This document shows positions 1 through 9,902 of a DNA stretch of 64,000 nucleotides, piece after piece. The translations under genes and the position numbers were made by a program. Source of the DNA: Marsupella aquatica. Lineage: Eukaryota; Marchantiophyta. The notes beneath the pieces are model-generated. The model saw only the letters and a list, made by a program, of their open reading frames with translations. It was not told the DNA's origin and searched no databases. Every line of letters begins with the position of its first letter. Positions within the stretch are counted from its first letter, which is position 1. The stretch lies in NCBI GenBank assembly GCA_973895155.1, contig OZ316896.1, positions 13,454,001 to 13,518,000 of the forward strand, read 5' to 3'.

Positions 1-2
1 AA

Positions 3-1298
3 CTGTGGCATTCACGGCTAGGCCACATGAGTGAGAAGGGTTTGGCTATCTTACGGAAGAATGGACTCATTTTTGATTTGCAATCTTGTAAATTAGAGTT
101 TTGTGAGCATTGCATTCTTGGAAAGCAGCATCGTCGTGCTTTTGGTGTTGGAACTCATCGTTCCAAAGCGGTTCTTGAGTACATACATAGTGACGTGTGG
201 GGTCCATCCCCGACTCCCTCACACTCTGGAAAGTTATACTATGTATCATTTATTGATGATTACTCAAGATTTGTGTGGATTTATTTCATGACGCATAAGT
301 CTGATGTCTTGTCCATTTTTAAGAAGTGGAAGGCCCAGGTGGAGAATCAGACTGGAAACACGATCAAGTGTTTGGATACAAGGGTGAAGAGTCTGAGGTC
401 AGACAACGGCGGGGAGTACACTTCAATGGAATTTGAAGAGTACTGTTCAGAACAGGGGATAACTCGCCATCTCACCACAGTTTATACTCCGCAGCAGAAT
501 GGTGTCGCTGAGAGGCTCAATCGGACACTGTTGGAGCGGTCACGGAGTATGTTGAGCCAATCAGGTTTACCACAAGAATTTTGGGCAGAAGCTGTCAATA
601 CCGCAACTTATTTGGTAAATCTTTCTCCTTCTAGTGCTATCAATTTCAAAACGCCGTTTGAGATGCGCTATAAGCGGCAAGCAGACTATCATGGCTTGGT
701 AATTTTTGGAAGTGATGCATATGCTCTCACACCAAAGCAGAATAGGACCAAGTTGGATCCTACCTCCAGGAAATGTGTTTTTCTTGGGTACCAGAGTGGT
801 GTGAAAGCCTATAGGCTATGGGATCCTATTGCCTGTAAGCTCGTTGTCAGTAGGGATGTTTCCTTCAATGAATCCAGATTATTGAAGGAGGGGGAGAATA
901 CTGAGGTCTCCCGTACTGACAAAGAAAAATCTCCTATCCCGGATCTCGTTGAGGGGGAGATTGGTTATGAGGTGCATGACCGAAGAGAAGGAGTTGCTCC
1001 AATTATGGAGTTGGTTCCTGTGCCAGAGGAACCAGAGGAGTTTGTTGATGCCGGTGAGCAACAAGTGGATGCTGTTGAGCTTCAAATTGTACCAGCACAC
1101 GCAGATCAACCGGAGTCATCGGCTAGAAGAACATCTGGTCGCACTGTACGTGCTCCATCAAGGTATGGACAGTGGGTTGATTCATCTCAACTGCAAGAGG
1201 ATGATTTTACAGCTGATGATGAGGGTGATGCGTTAATTTTGGAAGAAGGAGAACCTTCTTCATTTCATGAGGCAAGTGCTTCAAAGAAGAAGCAGAAG
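3..1298 (+). pseudogene. copia pol, N-terminal part: GAG-pre-integrase and integrase
   Basis: The frame is open from base 3 of the window. It begins in the GAG-pre-integrase zinc-binding module (LWHSRLGHMS, then CEHCILGKQHRR), which supplies the integrase HHCC site. The catalytic core follows, with HSDVWGP (first Asp), LRSDNGGEY (second Asp) and the segment around ERLNRTLLERSRSML holding the Glu of the DD35E triad. The C-terminal part has the usual copia FLGYQSGVKAYRLWDP motif and an acidic linker. Relative to element 2 there is a short insertion (DTRVKS) just before LRSDNGGEY. The frame runs directly into the hAT-like insertion at 1299 and would stop 13 codons later, so the polyprotein is split from its reverse transcriptase. 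Function in the live element is insertion of cDNA into host DNA. Confidence 0.93.
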
Positions 1299-2595
1299 CC
1301 CTGGGCCCTCACTCTTACTATATTAAGTGAACCCCCCTGAGAACAGACACCCCCCGTGTACCCCTTCTTAATATTTTTGTTCACAAAAAAAAATCCCTTG
1401 TTAATGTAAAAACATTATTTTTTCCTATAAAAATTTATCCTTTTGTAAATTATAATAGAGTTTTTCAAGGAATTAAAAAAACCCTTGAATTTTTAAAAAT
1501 TGTAAATATCATACTGAAACATAAAAGATTCTATTTTGCATAGGGGAATATTATGTTACGCTGATGTTCACGGTACATATTTTATGTAGATCATAACAAA
1601 ATTAATACTAAAGATTTATAGTTCTTCCTAGAGTATATGACTATAACTCAGGCAACTTGTAGACCTCATAGAGATAAACTGAACTAGTACAAAGGCATTA
1701 TTATGCTATGCTATATCCTTGGTCCAGCAGGAATAATTGCATATATATTACTTATGTAAATTCCAATTGCTAAATTATTCTATCTTGACTAAGAATGGTA
1801 TGACATCAACCATTAACACCAAATGATAAGTAGAGTTTTTGGCAACTTCTTTCATGCAACCTGACACATCAAACCACACATTAATCATATATATTCTAGA
1901 CACAAAGTACTAATAATACAAAAAATGACTACTGAAATTTGTGGAGAGTAATACCATCAAATCTCCTTTGGCTGAAATTGTTACTTAGACATGGTGGGTA
2001 ATTTTCCTGCCATATCTGCAATCAAACAACTGTGAGCACCGGGTACCCCCCCCAACCCAATGATCAAGGGAGTACACCACCCCACACACAAACACACCTG
2101 GCCTCATACCTGGCCATTTGATTCGAGGGAATTCAAAAGTAATCTTGTTTGTCTATGTGGGATTGATTCATGGGTCCCCATCAATCCCAGAACCCAAACG
2201 AGTTGGGCCCCAAAATCCTGGCCCAACATTTACTTAACTCCCAACTTAACACATGCGGGTAAACAAGTCTACCATGCAAGCCCATGAAACCAAACTTGCC
2301 TTAAGAGGATAAATAATTAAATGTCTGATTTACTATATGGACATGTGTGCCAATGAAGTGATGACATGTGTGCCAACCATATAGTGACACGTGTCCTTGG
2401 CATTTTAGGTACCCTTGCATAAGATTAATGTGACATGTATTTGATAAGAGCCTTATTACTAATATTGTGATGAATGTATATACATGGATGTTGCCTACTT
2501 TAAAAAATATTATAAAAATTAGTTTGCATTACATTAAAAATACCCTTGCGTTGTTCGCACGTCCTCCCTGCATTAGTAACGCTGAGGGCCCAGGG
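1299..2595. mobile_element. Non-autonomous hAT-like DNA transposon inserted in copia pol
   Basis: The 22-bp terminal inverted repeats lie at 1299-1320 and 2574-2595. They begin CCCTGGGCCCTCA and match at 19 of 22 positions, the three mismatches being adjacent. The element is flanked by a perfect 8-bp target duplication, agcagaag, at 1291-1298 and 2596-2603. An 8-bp duplication is typical of the hAT superfamily (P-type elements also give 8 bp), and the ends do not match the common hAT start CAGGG exactly, so the superfamily call is tentative. The 1297-bp interior is AT-rich in its first half and has no ORF resembling a transposase (longest 75 codons), so it would depend on a transposase supplied in trans. 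Removing the element plus one target copy (1305 bp, a multiple of 3) leaves the copia frame in phase. Confidence 0.88.
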
Positions 2596-2603
2596 AGCAG
2601 AAG

Positions 2604-4142
2604 TGGACTGCAGCAATGCAAACGGAGATGCAGTCACTAAAGGACAACAAAACTTGGGAGCTTGTTAAGCTGCCTAAGGGTCAGCAAGTGGTGGACAGCA
2701 AGTGGATTTACAAGCTGAAGGATAATTCCATAGGAGGTGGATCGAAGGTCTACAAGGCTAGGTTGGTAGCAAAGGGATTCACACAAGAGAAAGGTGTGGA
2801 TTACAATGAGGTCTTCTCACCAGTTGCTAAGTACTCTACAATACGACTATTGTGTGTACTTGTTGTAATGTTTGGTCTGCTGCTAGATCAGATGGATGTT
2901 GTCACAGCTTTCCTCTATGGCACATTGGAAGAGGTGATCTTCATGAGACAACCGCTAGGTTTTGTGAAGAGAGGACAGGAGGAATTGGTTTGCAGATTGC
3001 TGAAATCCTTGTATGGGTTGAAGCAGTCACCAAGACAGTGGAACAAGCGGTTTGACGATTGGATTCGGTCACAAGGTTTTCACAGAAGTGTATTTGACCC
3101 TTGTGTGTATTTGAAATCGGTAAAAAATATTGTATTTGGGTTCATTGTTTTAGTACTTTATGTGGATGATATGCTAATTGTAGCCAAGGATAGGTCTGAG
3201 ATTGTTAAGCTCAAGGCACTGCTTAGTGCAGAGTTTAAGATGAAGGACTTAGGGCCAACTAAGAGGATTTTGGGTATGGAGATCACTAGGGACTTGGAGG
3301 TTGGCAAGCTATGGTTGACGCAGAGCAGTTATGCGAGGAAGGTAATTGCAAGGTTCAACATGGGGAATAGCAAGCCAGTAAGTACCCCGTTGGCTCCACA
3401 CTTCAAGTTATCATCAGCGTTCTGTCCTACGGATGACACAGAGAAGGGGTTGATGTCAAAGGTTCCATATGACAAGGCAGTGGGGAGTCTCATGTATTTG
3501 ATGACTTGCACTAGACCTGATCTTGCCATGGCTATGGGCAAGGTGAGCAGGTACATGTCGAATCCAGGGAAGGTACACTGGGAAGCAGTGAAGTGGATTA
3601 TCAGGTACTTGAAGGGTACCGTGGATCATGGTCTTTTATTTGATGCGAATGCAAAGAATGCTAGATCATTGATTGGCTATGTAGATTCTGACTATGGACA
3701 AGATTTGGACCGAAGGAGATCAACAACAGGATACGTGTTCACACTTGGCGGTGGATGCATAAGTTGGAGGTCTACTTTGCAGAAGTGTATTGCTCAGTCT
3801 ACTACAGAAGCGGAGTATGTTGCAGCTGCGGAAGCAGCAAAGGAAGCGATTTGGTTGGATAGACTTATCACTGAAATGGGATTGCCACAGGGGAATGTGA
3901 AGCTCCATTGTGATAGTCAAAGTGCGCTCCACCTTGCTGTGAACCAGGTGATGGACAGCAGAGTGAAGCACATTGATGTCAAGTACCATTTTATCAGGCA
4001 GGCTGTGTCTGATAATTTGTTTGAGCTAGTCAAGATTGATGGTAAACTCAACCCGGCTGACGCATTTACCAAAGTGATTCCTTTGGAGAGTTTCTCTAGA
4101 CACCGTGACGTATTGCAGGTTTTGAAATTGCATCACAAGTAG
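2604..4142 (+). pseudogene. copia pol, C-terminal part: reverse transcriptase and RNase H
   Basis: This continues the frame of 3-1298 after the transposon. The reverse transcriptase has the copia opening NKTWELVKLP, the SKWIYKLK segment, KARLVAKGFTQ, the catalytic Asp in QMDVVTAFLYG, LYGLKQSPRQW and the YVDDML catalytic box near 3160. RNase H follows with GYVDSDYG (first Asp), TTEAEYVAAAEAAKEAIWL (Glu) and HCDSQSALHLA (Asp), ending with the family-typical KYHFIR and NPADAFTK motifs. The stop is TAG at 4140-4142. No frameshift or stop occurs within it. The only reason to call it a pseudogene is separation from its start by the inserted transposon. Confidence 0.93.
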
Positions 4143-4322
4143 AGTTTTCTTAAACATTCATTGTAATTACTGATATATGCTCTTCCTCATTCCTATGTAT
4201 TAGGCTACGGCTTAGTTCTGGTTTGCTCTAGTTAGAGAGGGAAACCGGTTTGGTTTCTGTCCAGAACTTCCCGCTGAGGGATCATATACATTGGCAGTAT
4301 TACTCTCCCCTAGACCAGAGTC

Positions 4323-4333
4323 AAGGGGAAGAT
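4323..4333 (+). other. Polypurine tract of element 1
   Basis: A purine-rich run (AAGGGGAAGA) sits directly 5' of the 3' LTR, where plus-strand DNA synthesis of an LTR retrotransposon is primed. The preceding bases resemble those before the element 2 tract (gagtcaag), supporting the assignment. Confidence 0.8.
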
Positions 4334-4790
4334 TGTTGGGTATTTACTCTTACGTCTAGGTTAGGTATGACGTGGTTGGTACAACAACGTGGGTTGGTAC
4401 AACTACGTGGTTAGGTACAACTACGTGATTAGGTACAACTATGTGGTTAGGTACAACTACGTGATTAGGTACAACTATGTGGTTAGGTACAACTACGTGA
4501 TTAGGTACAACTATGTGGTTAGGTACAACTAAGTTGCACACTATATCATAAGAGGCATGTGTGCTTGGAGAGGTAGAACCAAGGCTCATTGTTATGGAGC
4601 CACTTGAGAGATAGGGAGAGCTTACACTGTGGAGACTCGGTATAGCTGACGGGCTTAGAGTTCAGTAAAGCTCTCTTGTGTGTTCCCGTGGACGTAGCCT
4701 CAAGAAGGTGAACCACGTATCTCTTGTGTCGACTATTGTGCGTTGGATGGTTCATGGGCTTGCCGTTGCGATCGTCGTCTATGCTCAACA
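4334..4790 (+). repeat. 3' LTR of copia element 1
   Basis: This 457-bp LTR begins TGTTGGGTATTT and ends TATGCTCAACA, with the expected TG...CA ends, right after the polypurine tract. U3 contains a nine-unit 18-bp tandem array (4374-4535). The stretch CACTATATCATAAG (about 4538-4551) lies in the position of a TATA element and is conserved in three related LTR relics in this window (45573-45921, 57467-57780, 60469-60682). There is no 5' LTR in view for an age estimate. Confidence 0.92.
4374..4535 (+). repeat. Nine-unit 18-bp tandem array in U3 of element 1 LTR
   Basis: Nine consecutive 18-bp units with consensus GTTAGGTACAACTACGTG. Units 3-8 alternate between versions ending ACTACGTG and ACTATGTG with G or A at the first base, giving a 36-bp higher-order period. 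Most units with C at the variable site contain the core ACGTG, a known bZIP (ABRE/G-box-type) core. The related LTR relics in the window lack the array, so it expanded in this lineage. A promoter or enhancer role is inferred from position only. Confidence 0.95.
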
Positions 4791-5368
4791 TGAAGAAATC
4801 TTTATGCATAATCCTTGTCTAGCACATTGGTGGTGTTCAGTTGGATCTGGTGCATTGTGGGTCTGAGCCCAGCACTCAGCTCTTCTTTTGCATCAAGATG
4901 ATAGGCCTTGAAAAAGAGCAAAATTAGATTTAAGAGAAGAAAAGAATTAAGGAAGGGAGGGCTGGGAAAGAGATAGAAAAAACAATGGATGGATGGAAAG
5001 ACACAGAAGATATATAGGTCTTAACTAAGTACAAAAATAGATGGAATAACAAGAAAGACAGTCCTCATAGGCTTAAATTTAAATGAAGATAATAAAATGA
5101 ACTTGGCACACTAAATAGAGATGCACCATACTGGGACACTAAACAGAGATGCGCCATAGACCAGCATCAAAGCGGATTTGTCCTTGTAGCCTATCTAATT
5201 GGATTAATGCACTTTTAGATTTTTATCTCTGGTCTGTGTTCTGTTCAAATCCTAGTTAAAAATGCATAACAGGATGGTTTCCAATTCAAATCCTCTTGCA
5301 TGTTTCATAGGGACTTAGTGGTTCTGTTCAAATCCTAGTAAATAATACCTTAGATAGTGGTCCAACTT
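4791..5368. other. Spacer between the two copia elements
   Basis: No gene is supported. It contains two near-identical copies of a short motif (acactaaayagagatgc) around 5110 and 5140, and two copies of ctgttcaaatcctag around 5233 and 5321. The sequence around 5280-5320 resembles that just downstream of element 2 (12275-12320), so element 2 landed in a locally repeated sequence. The last five bases, aactt, are the left target duplication of element 2. Confidence 0.6.
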
Positions 5369-5687
5369 TGTTAAGGATTGCTCTTAGTCTTGTGACTCAT
5401 AGGTTACGGCACTTAGGCTAACCACAGTTAGGATCTTAGCTGAGGTTAGGTTAGTCGTGTGTGACCTTGTATATACCAGGGCTAGTGTAAGCCGCTGGTG
5501 AGTGGTGCTTACTCATTGTAACAGAGCAACTTGAGGAAGAGAGAGGATGTGTGTTCGTCTACTCTTGAAGTAAAGCTTGAGTGTTCGTGTGGACGTAGCC
5601 TTGGAGAAAAGGTGAACCATGTAGAGATTGTGTCGATGGAATGAATCATGGTTGTATGGTCGTTGCGAATGACATCTTAGTTCAACA
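5369..5687 (+). repeat. 5' LTR of copia element 2
   Basis: A 319-bp LTR beginning TGTTAAGGATTG and ending TTAGTTCAACA, bounded on the left by the target duplication aactt and on the right by the primer-binding site. Its 3' third resembles the element 1 LTR (the cgtgtggacgtagcct and gtgaacca segments), showing common ancestry of the two subfamilies. Confidence 0.95.
5470..5475 (+). promoter_or_regulatory. TATA-like element in element 2 LTR
   Basis: TATATA within ccttgtatataccagg is the only good TATA-type sequence in this LTR and lies about 100 bases from its start, as expected for a copia U3 promoter. It is repeated at 11774 and 12051 in the two copies making up the enlarged 3' LTR. Promoter use is inferred. 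Confidence 0.5.
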
Positions 5688-5689
5688 AT

Positions 5690-5701
5690 TGGTATCAGAG
5701 C
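5690..5701 (+). other. Primer-binding site, initiator tRNA-Met type
   Basis: TGGTATCAGAGC, two bases after the 5' LTR, is the standard plant Ty1/copia primer site complementary to the 3' end of initiator methionine tRNA. It primes minus-strand cDNA synthesis. Confidence 0.93.
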
Positions 5702-7339
5702 AAGCCTGGGAGGTGACATTGAGGTGATCAAAATTTTCGTGACGTGTTGGTGACGGTTTTTCCAGCGGTTAGAGTCCATGGATTTCACGGAGATCTGTCG
5801 CATGGAACTTGGAGGTGTTGGGCTCAATGGATAGATCGGGGCAAGGGCTTTCCGACGGTGCAAAGAAATCTCTGAACGGAGCTCGTGGTGTGGAGGAATT
5901 CACGTTTCCATCATTCTGGATTTTTTGTGATTTGTGTTCGACGGTCTTCTTCGACGGTTCTTTTGGGGGGGAACTGAGATCGTTTTCCCGACGGTGTGAG
6001 TTTTGTGGTGCGCGAGGCGTCACAACCTTTAGCTCAAATCGTAGATCGGGCAAAGCTGATCATTTCGGTAGCTGGTGTGCTATCGAGGGTGTAGTGAGTG
6101 CGATGTACCAAGCAAAAGAGCCGTTCTGAGTTTCTGACTGGCTATGGAGTCTTCTTTTGACTGAAGCGGGGTTTCTTGTCGTTGCGTTCGACTCGGAGGA
6201 AGAAACAGGAAGTGCAGCGACTCAACGGAGAGATCGCGGTGCAGTGGTTGTTTTGAGTCCAAGATTGACACTTGAAGCGGAGTGAAGGAGCCGTGACGGG
6301 AATTTTTTACTCTGCTAGAGTTGCAAACGGTGCCGGTGCAATTCGGTAACATTTCCCGTCGACAACTAGTCTTTATCTGGTGTAAATTAAGTGATAACGG
6401 CAGTGTGAGTAACCCAACAAATTTATTTTTTGTGCATATTTTGCCTTAGCATAGGGCCTTTTTGGTGGTGTGTATACACACCCTCCCGACCCTTGCACCC
6501 CTGTCAATACCCCGTTGGCGATCCCCTCCTCCTCCTCGCTAATACTCCCATCGCGGACGTCCCAGACGTCACAGTCGGCGCGGACATTGCAGCCGGCACG
6601 GACGTCCCAGAAGTCCCGGCCGTCGCAGCTCCATCCTTGCCCATTCTGACTCGGTTTTTTACTCCTCGGCCCCTTGTGCACTGCCTGGCCCGTCCCCTTG
6701 TGCACTGTGCGCCTTTTTTAAGACAGTATTTTTGTGTTAAGGGGCTTAAACCCCCTTAGGCCCGGTTTTTTAATCCTTTCCAGGCTCCTCATTGGTTAAG
6801 CGGCATCCCGGGACCGGTGACCCACCAAATTAACCGCTTGGACAGGGGGAACGGCTCCCTGTGAGACCTGTTGCACAATCCAAGGAATATTCCAAAAAAA
6901 CAGAGAGCTGTTTTTTGGCCTTTAGTCGAAGATTCCAAGGTCTGAACGGTAACTTTTTTCGGATCTTTTTTGGCGAGAACGTAGCCACTGAAGTTAGCAA
7001 CGCGGTGCACCACTCGATTTGAATTTCCGACAATGGGTGGTACTTGGAATTTTTCTTATTCCCCAAGGTGGTCAAAACAGGGAAGAATTTTTGAGTTTTA
7101 CCCACCCCGACCGAAACATGAAAAAGTTTTTTGTCGGAACTCGATTTCAATTTTGGATTTCAGCGTTGGCTTGCTAGGTTGGTGGGCTAAGTGGCGGTGA
7201 CAAGTTTCAAGTTTTTTGGAAAGTTGCGAAAAACAACATTTTTTCGTGATTTGGATTTGAGTCAACGAGAAGGAAGGAAGGAAAAAGCATATAGGGAGCA
7301 GCACAGCAATAGCACGTGGAGAACGTTGGGAGGACAACG
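5702..7339 (+). other. Long untranslated leader of element 2
   Basis: About 1.6 kb separates the primer site from gag, which is long for a copia leader. No recognisable gene is encoded. It divides into ordinary leader (5702-6420), a GC-rich segment with repeated peptide-like units and a perfect palindrome (6421-6780), and a further leader part up to the gag start. Confidence 0.6.
6421..6780. other. GC-rich segment in element 2 leader, possible insertion or captured sequence
   Basis: This stretch is much richer in C than its surroundings. It contains a perfect 16-bp palindrome, ggtgtgtatacacacc, at 6467-6482, two copies of cggacgtcccaga (about 6556 and 6599) and two copies of ccccttgtgcactg (about 6670 and 6692). 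An open frame of 109 codons at 6430-6759 has a loosely repetitive Val/Pro/Asp/Ala middle. I do not recognise it. No convincing inverted ends or target duplication were found, so an insertion is not proven. Confidence 0.4.
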
Positions 7340-8242
7340 ATGGCATCCAAGTTTGGAGGTGTCAAATTTGAGGTGGAAAAATATGATGGGCGCACAAATT
7401 ATTTGCTATGGGAGAAGCAGGTTAAGGGACTTCTTCGTGCTATGGGCCTAGATCATCTGATATCGACTCGGGAGGAGTCTAGCAGTGAGGAGGAGATCCC
7501 GTTGAGGAAATTGAGGCAAGAGCAAGTGATTTCTGTGAATGCGGTTATGCTGTATCTGAAGCCGCATATCATTAAGAAGCTGGACGACTACGAGGATTGC
7601 GTATCCTTATTCAAGGCCCTCAGAGAGAAGTACTACCGAGAGGATGCCTCAGATTGGTTGTACAAGAAGTCTCTCTTGATGAGCTTGAGGCTAAAAGAAG
7701 GAGGCAAGCTTCGAGATCACTTGGATGAATTCGACAGCCTAGCTGTAGATTTATCAAATCTTGGCAAGGGAGTGGAAGATGAAGATAAGGCATTGCTTCT
7801 TCTCAGTTCCTTACCCCCATCGTATCAAGGTTTGAAGCGGGTTCTCTTGTATAGAGATCTCAAAACCATTTCATATGATGAAGTGGTAAGCTCTTTGTTG
7901 TCAGATGATGCACAGAAGAAACTGGGTCATGCCCAGACACCATCTTCATCTGGCAATGCATTGAATGTGAACCGCGGGAGGACTCAACAACGGATGATTG
8001 GTGAAAACAGGTCCTTTTCACAAACGTACCCCTCACGGAATAGAGGCAAGGAGAAGGCTCGGTCTAAGTCTAGATCCAGGTCTAGAGAGAAATCTCTAGA
8101 AAGGAAACCAATTATATGCTGGAAATGTAACAAGCCTGGCCACATGAAACGAGACTGTCGAGTCAAGCAGACTCATCAACCATCAGCGAACGCAGCCACT
8201 GATGTTGATATGATTGACTTGCTTGATGATAAAATCTTGTGA
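7340..8242 (+). CDS. copia gag (nucleocapsid polyprotein), element 2
   Basis: The first ATG of this frame is at 7340 (MASKFGGVKFEVEKYDG); a slightly longer reading from 7316 would need a GTG start. The product of about 300 residues has the UBN2/copia-type Gag order: an N-terminal segment (KYDGRTNYLLWEKQVK), a central helical region with LREKYY and LSSLPPSYQ, an Arg/Ser-rich stretch (about residues 232-258), and one CCHC zinc knuckle, CWKCNKPGHMKRDC. It packages element RNA into virus-like particles. In most copia elements gag and pol are one frame. Here a TGA at 8240 ends it shortly after the knuckle, while homology continues in the same frame, so this is probably a mutation rather than a real gag terminus. 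Confidence 0.88.
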   Translation: MASKFGGVKFEVEKYDGRTNYLLWEKQVKGLLRAMGLDHLISTREESSSEEEIPLRKLRQEQVISVNAVMLYLKPHIIKKLDDYEDCVSLFKALREKYYREDASDWLYKKSLLMSLRLKEGGKLRDHLDEFDSLAVDLSNLGKGVEDEDKALLLLSSLPPSYQGLKRVLLYRDLKTISYDEVVSSLLSDDAQKKLGHAQTPSSSGNALNVNRGRTQQRMIGENRSFSQTYPSRNRGKEKARSKSRSRSREKSLERKPIICWKCNKPGHMKRDCRVKQTHQPSANAATDVDMIDLLDDKIL

Positions 8243-8675
8243 AGTCCAGATGTTGCCCTTTGTATTTCATCCAGTAATAATGGTGATGAATGGATTTTAG
8301 ATTGTGCCTGTACCTATCATATTTGTTGTATGAAAGAGTTTTTTACTTCTTACTCAGTATCAACCGGTTCCGTGTTGATGGGGAATGATCATCCTTGTCA
8401 AATTGTTGGAATTGGATCCGTGAAAATTCGGATGTTTGATTGAGCTGTGCGAACAGTGAGTAATGTCAGACACATACCTGACATGAAAAAGAACTTGATT
8501 TCTCTTGGAATGTTGTAAGCAAATGGATGTCGGTGGAGTTCTGCTGATGGTATTCTTCAAGTGTCAACCGGAGGCAAGGTTGTCATGAATGGTAAGCGGC
8601 ACAGGAATCTATATTTGTTGGAGGGCAACGTGATTTGTGAAGAAGCCAATGTAACTAGATCTCAAGGCGAGATGA
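8243..8675 (+). pseudogene. copia protease region, element 2, broken
   Basis: In the gag frame, after the TGA at 8240-8242, the aspartic protease region reads WILDCACTYHI, followed by the usual MGNDHPCQIVGIGSVKI and VRHIPDMKKNLISLG landmarks. Further stops lie in the same frame at 8441 (TGA) and 8516 (TAA). The active-site triad, normally Asp-Ser/Thr-Gly/Ala in copia, reads Asp-Cys-Ala at 8300-8308, so the active site also looks altered. Its role in a live element is polyprotein cleavage. Confidence 0.85.
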
Positions 8676-9902
8676 CTCAGTTATGGCACTGTAGATTGGG
8701 ACACATGAGTGAAAAGGGTTTGGCGGTACTTCGTAGGAAAGGACTTCTTTCTAATTTGGAATCTACTAAGCTAGATTTTTGTGAACACTGTGTGCTTGGG
8801 AAGCAGCACAGGAGAACCTTTGGTGATGGAACTCACAATACCAAAGCTATACTTGAGTATGTACATAGTGATGTGTGGGGTCCAGCCCCAACTCCCTCAC
8901 TTTCTGGAAAATTGTACTGTCACGTTCATTGATGATTACTCACGGTATGTGTGGATCACATTTCTACACGCCAAGTCTGAAGTTTTTGGCACTTTTAAGA
9001 AGTGGAAAGCCCAAATTGAGAATCAGACTGGATCCAAGGTGAGATATCTGCGATCAGATAATGGCGGGGAGTACAGTTCAAGTGAATTTGAACTATATTG
9101 TGCAGAGCAAGGGATTACTCGTCATCTCACGACAGTTTATACTCCTCAACAGAATGGTGTTTGTGAGCGGCTAAACTGAACACTATTGGAGCGATCGAGG
9201 AGTATGTTGAGCCAATCAGGTTTACCGCATGAATTTTGGGCTGAAGCTATAAATACGGCAGCTTATTTGGTAAATCTTTCTCCTTCAAGTGCAATCAATT
9301 TCAAGACGCCGTTTGAAATGAGGTATGGACGGCACGCAGACTATCAGGTTTTGAGAGTCTTTGGAAGTGATGCATATGCTCTCACACCTAAGCAGAATCG
9401 ATCTAAACTAGATTCTACTTCCAAGAAGTGTCTTTTTCTTGGTTATCAACCAGGTGTGAAAGGTTACAGGCTTTGGGATCCAGAAGCTTGTACGTTGCTT
9501 GTCAGTAGAGATGTATCCTTTAATGAATCCAGATCATCAAAGGAGGGGGAGAATGCTCAGGCTTCCCGTACTGACAAAGGTAAATCTCCTATCCTGGACC
9601 ATGTTGTGGGGGAGATTGGTCATGAGAGTTTTCATGACATAAATGAAGGAGGTGCTCCGAGAATGGAGCTGGTTTCGGTAATGGAACAAGAGGAGCAGGC
9701 TGTTGATGGAATACCTCAAATTCAACCAACAGAAAAAGATCAACCAGAATCATCAGCTAGAAAATCGAGACGTACTACTCGAGCTCCTACAAGGTATGGA
9801 CAATGGATAGATTCATCAAGGTTAGATGATGTTGACATTGCACCTGATGATGATGGCAGAGCACTGATCTGGGAAGAAGGAGAACCTTCTTCGTATCATG
9901 AG
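8676..9902 (+). pseudogene. copia integrase region, element 2, frameshifted
   Basis: The GAG-pre-integrase motif LWHCRLGHMSEKG and CEHCVLGKQHRR are present, then HSDVWGP, LRSDNGGEY and the catalytic Glu region. Compared with element 1 there is a 2-bp deletion near 8922 (GKLY followed by a shifted frame that stops at 8930-8932). After the shift the frame is open to a TGA at 9177-9179, where element 1 has an Arg codon in ERLNRT, consistent with a CGA to TGA transition. It reopens to FLGYQPGVKGYRLWDP and the acidic linker. Confidence 0.88.

Larger units (their letters stand above)
1..4790 (+). mobile_element. Ty1/copia LTR retrotransposon, element 1 (5' part outside window)
   Basis: The order integrase, reverse transcriptase, RNase H, polypurine tract, 3' LTR is that of Ty1/copia. 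The left end, including the 5' LTR, gag and protease, lies outside the window. The pol frame is open throughout the visible part except where a hAT-like transposon (1299-2595) is inserted between the integrase and reverse transcriptase modules. The 3' LTR ends in ...CAACA at 4790 and is followed by tgaag, the expected right copy of a 5-bp target duplication; the left copy cannot be seen. It is closely related to the element at 5369-12268, with colinear pol proteins, but the two LTRs differ clearly, so they are separate subfamilies. Confidence 0.95.

Noticed and set aside
4356-4589. Minus frame with a repeated VVVPNH peptide
   Set aside because: A translation of the 18-bp LTR array on the non-coding strand.
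5230-5340. tRNA-like gttcaaatcc motifs
   Set aside because: Resemble a T-loop but have no matching A box or cloverleaf around them; they are a short direct repeat.
5513-5863. Minus frame across the element 2 LTR and leader, with a similar one at 12094-12348
   Set aside because: Shadow frames in the LTR sequence, repeated only because the LTR is repeated.
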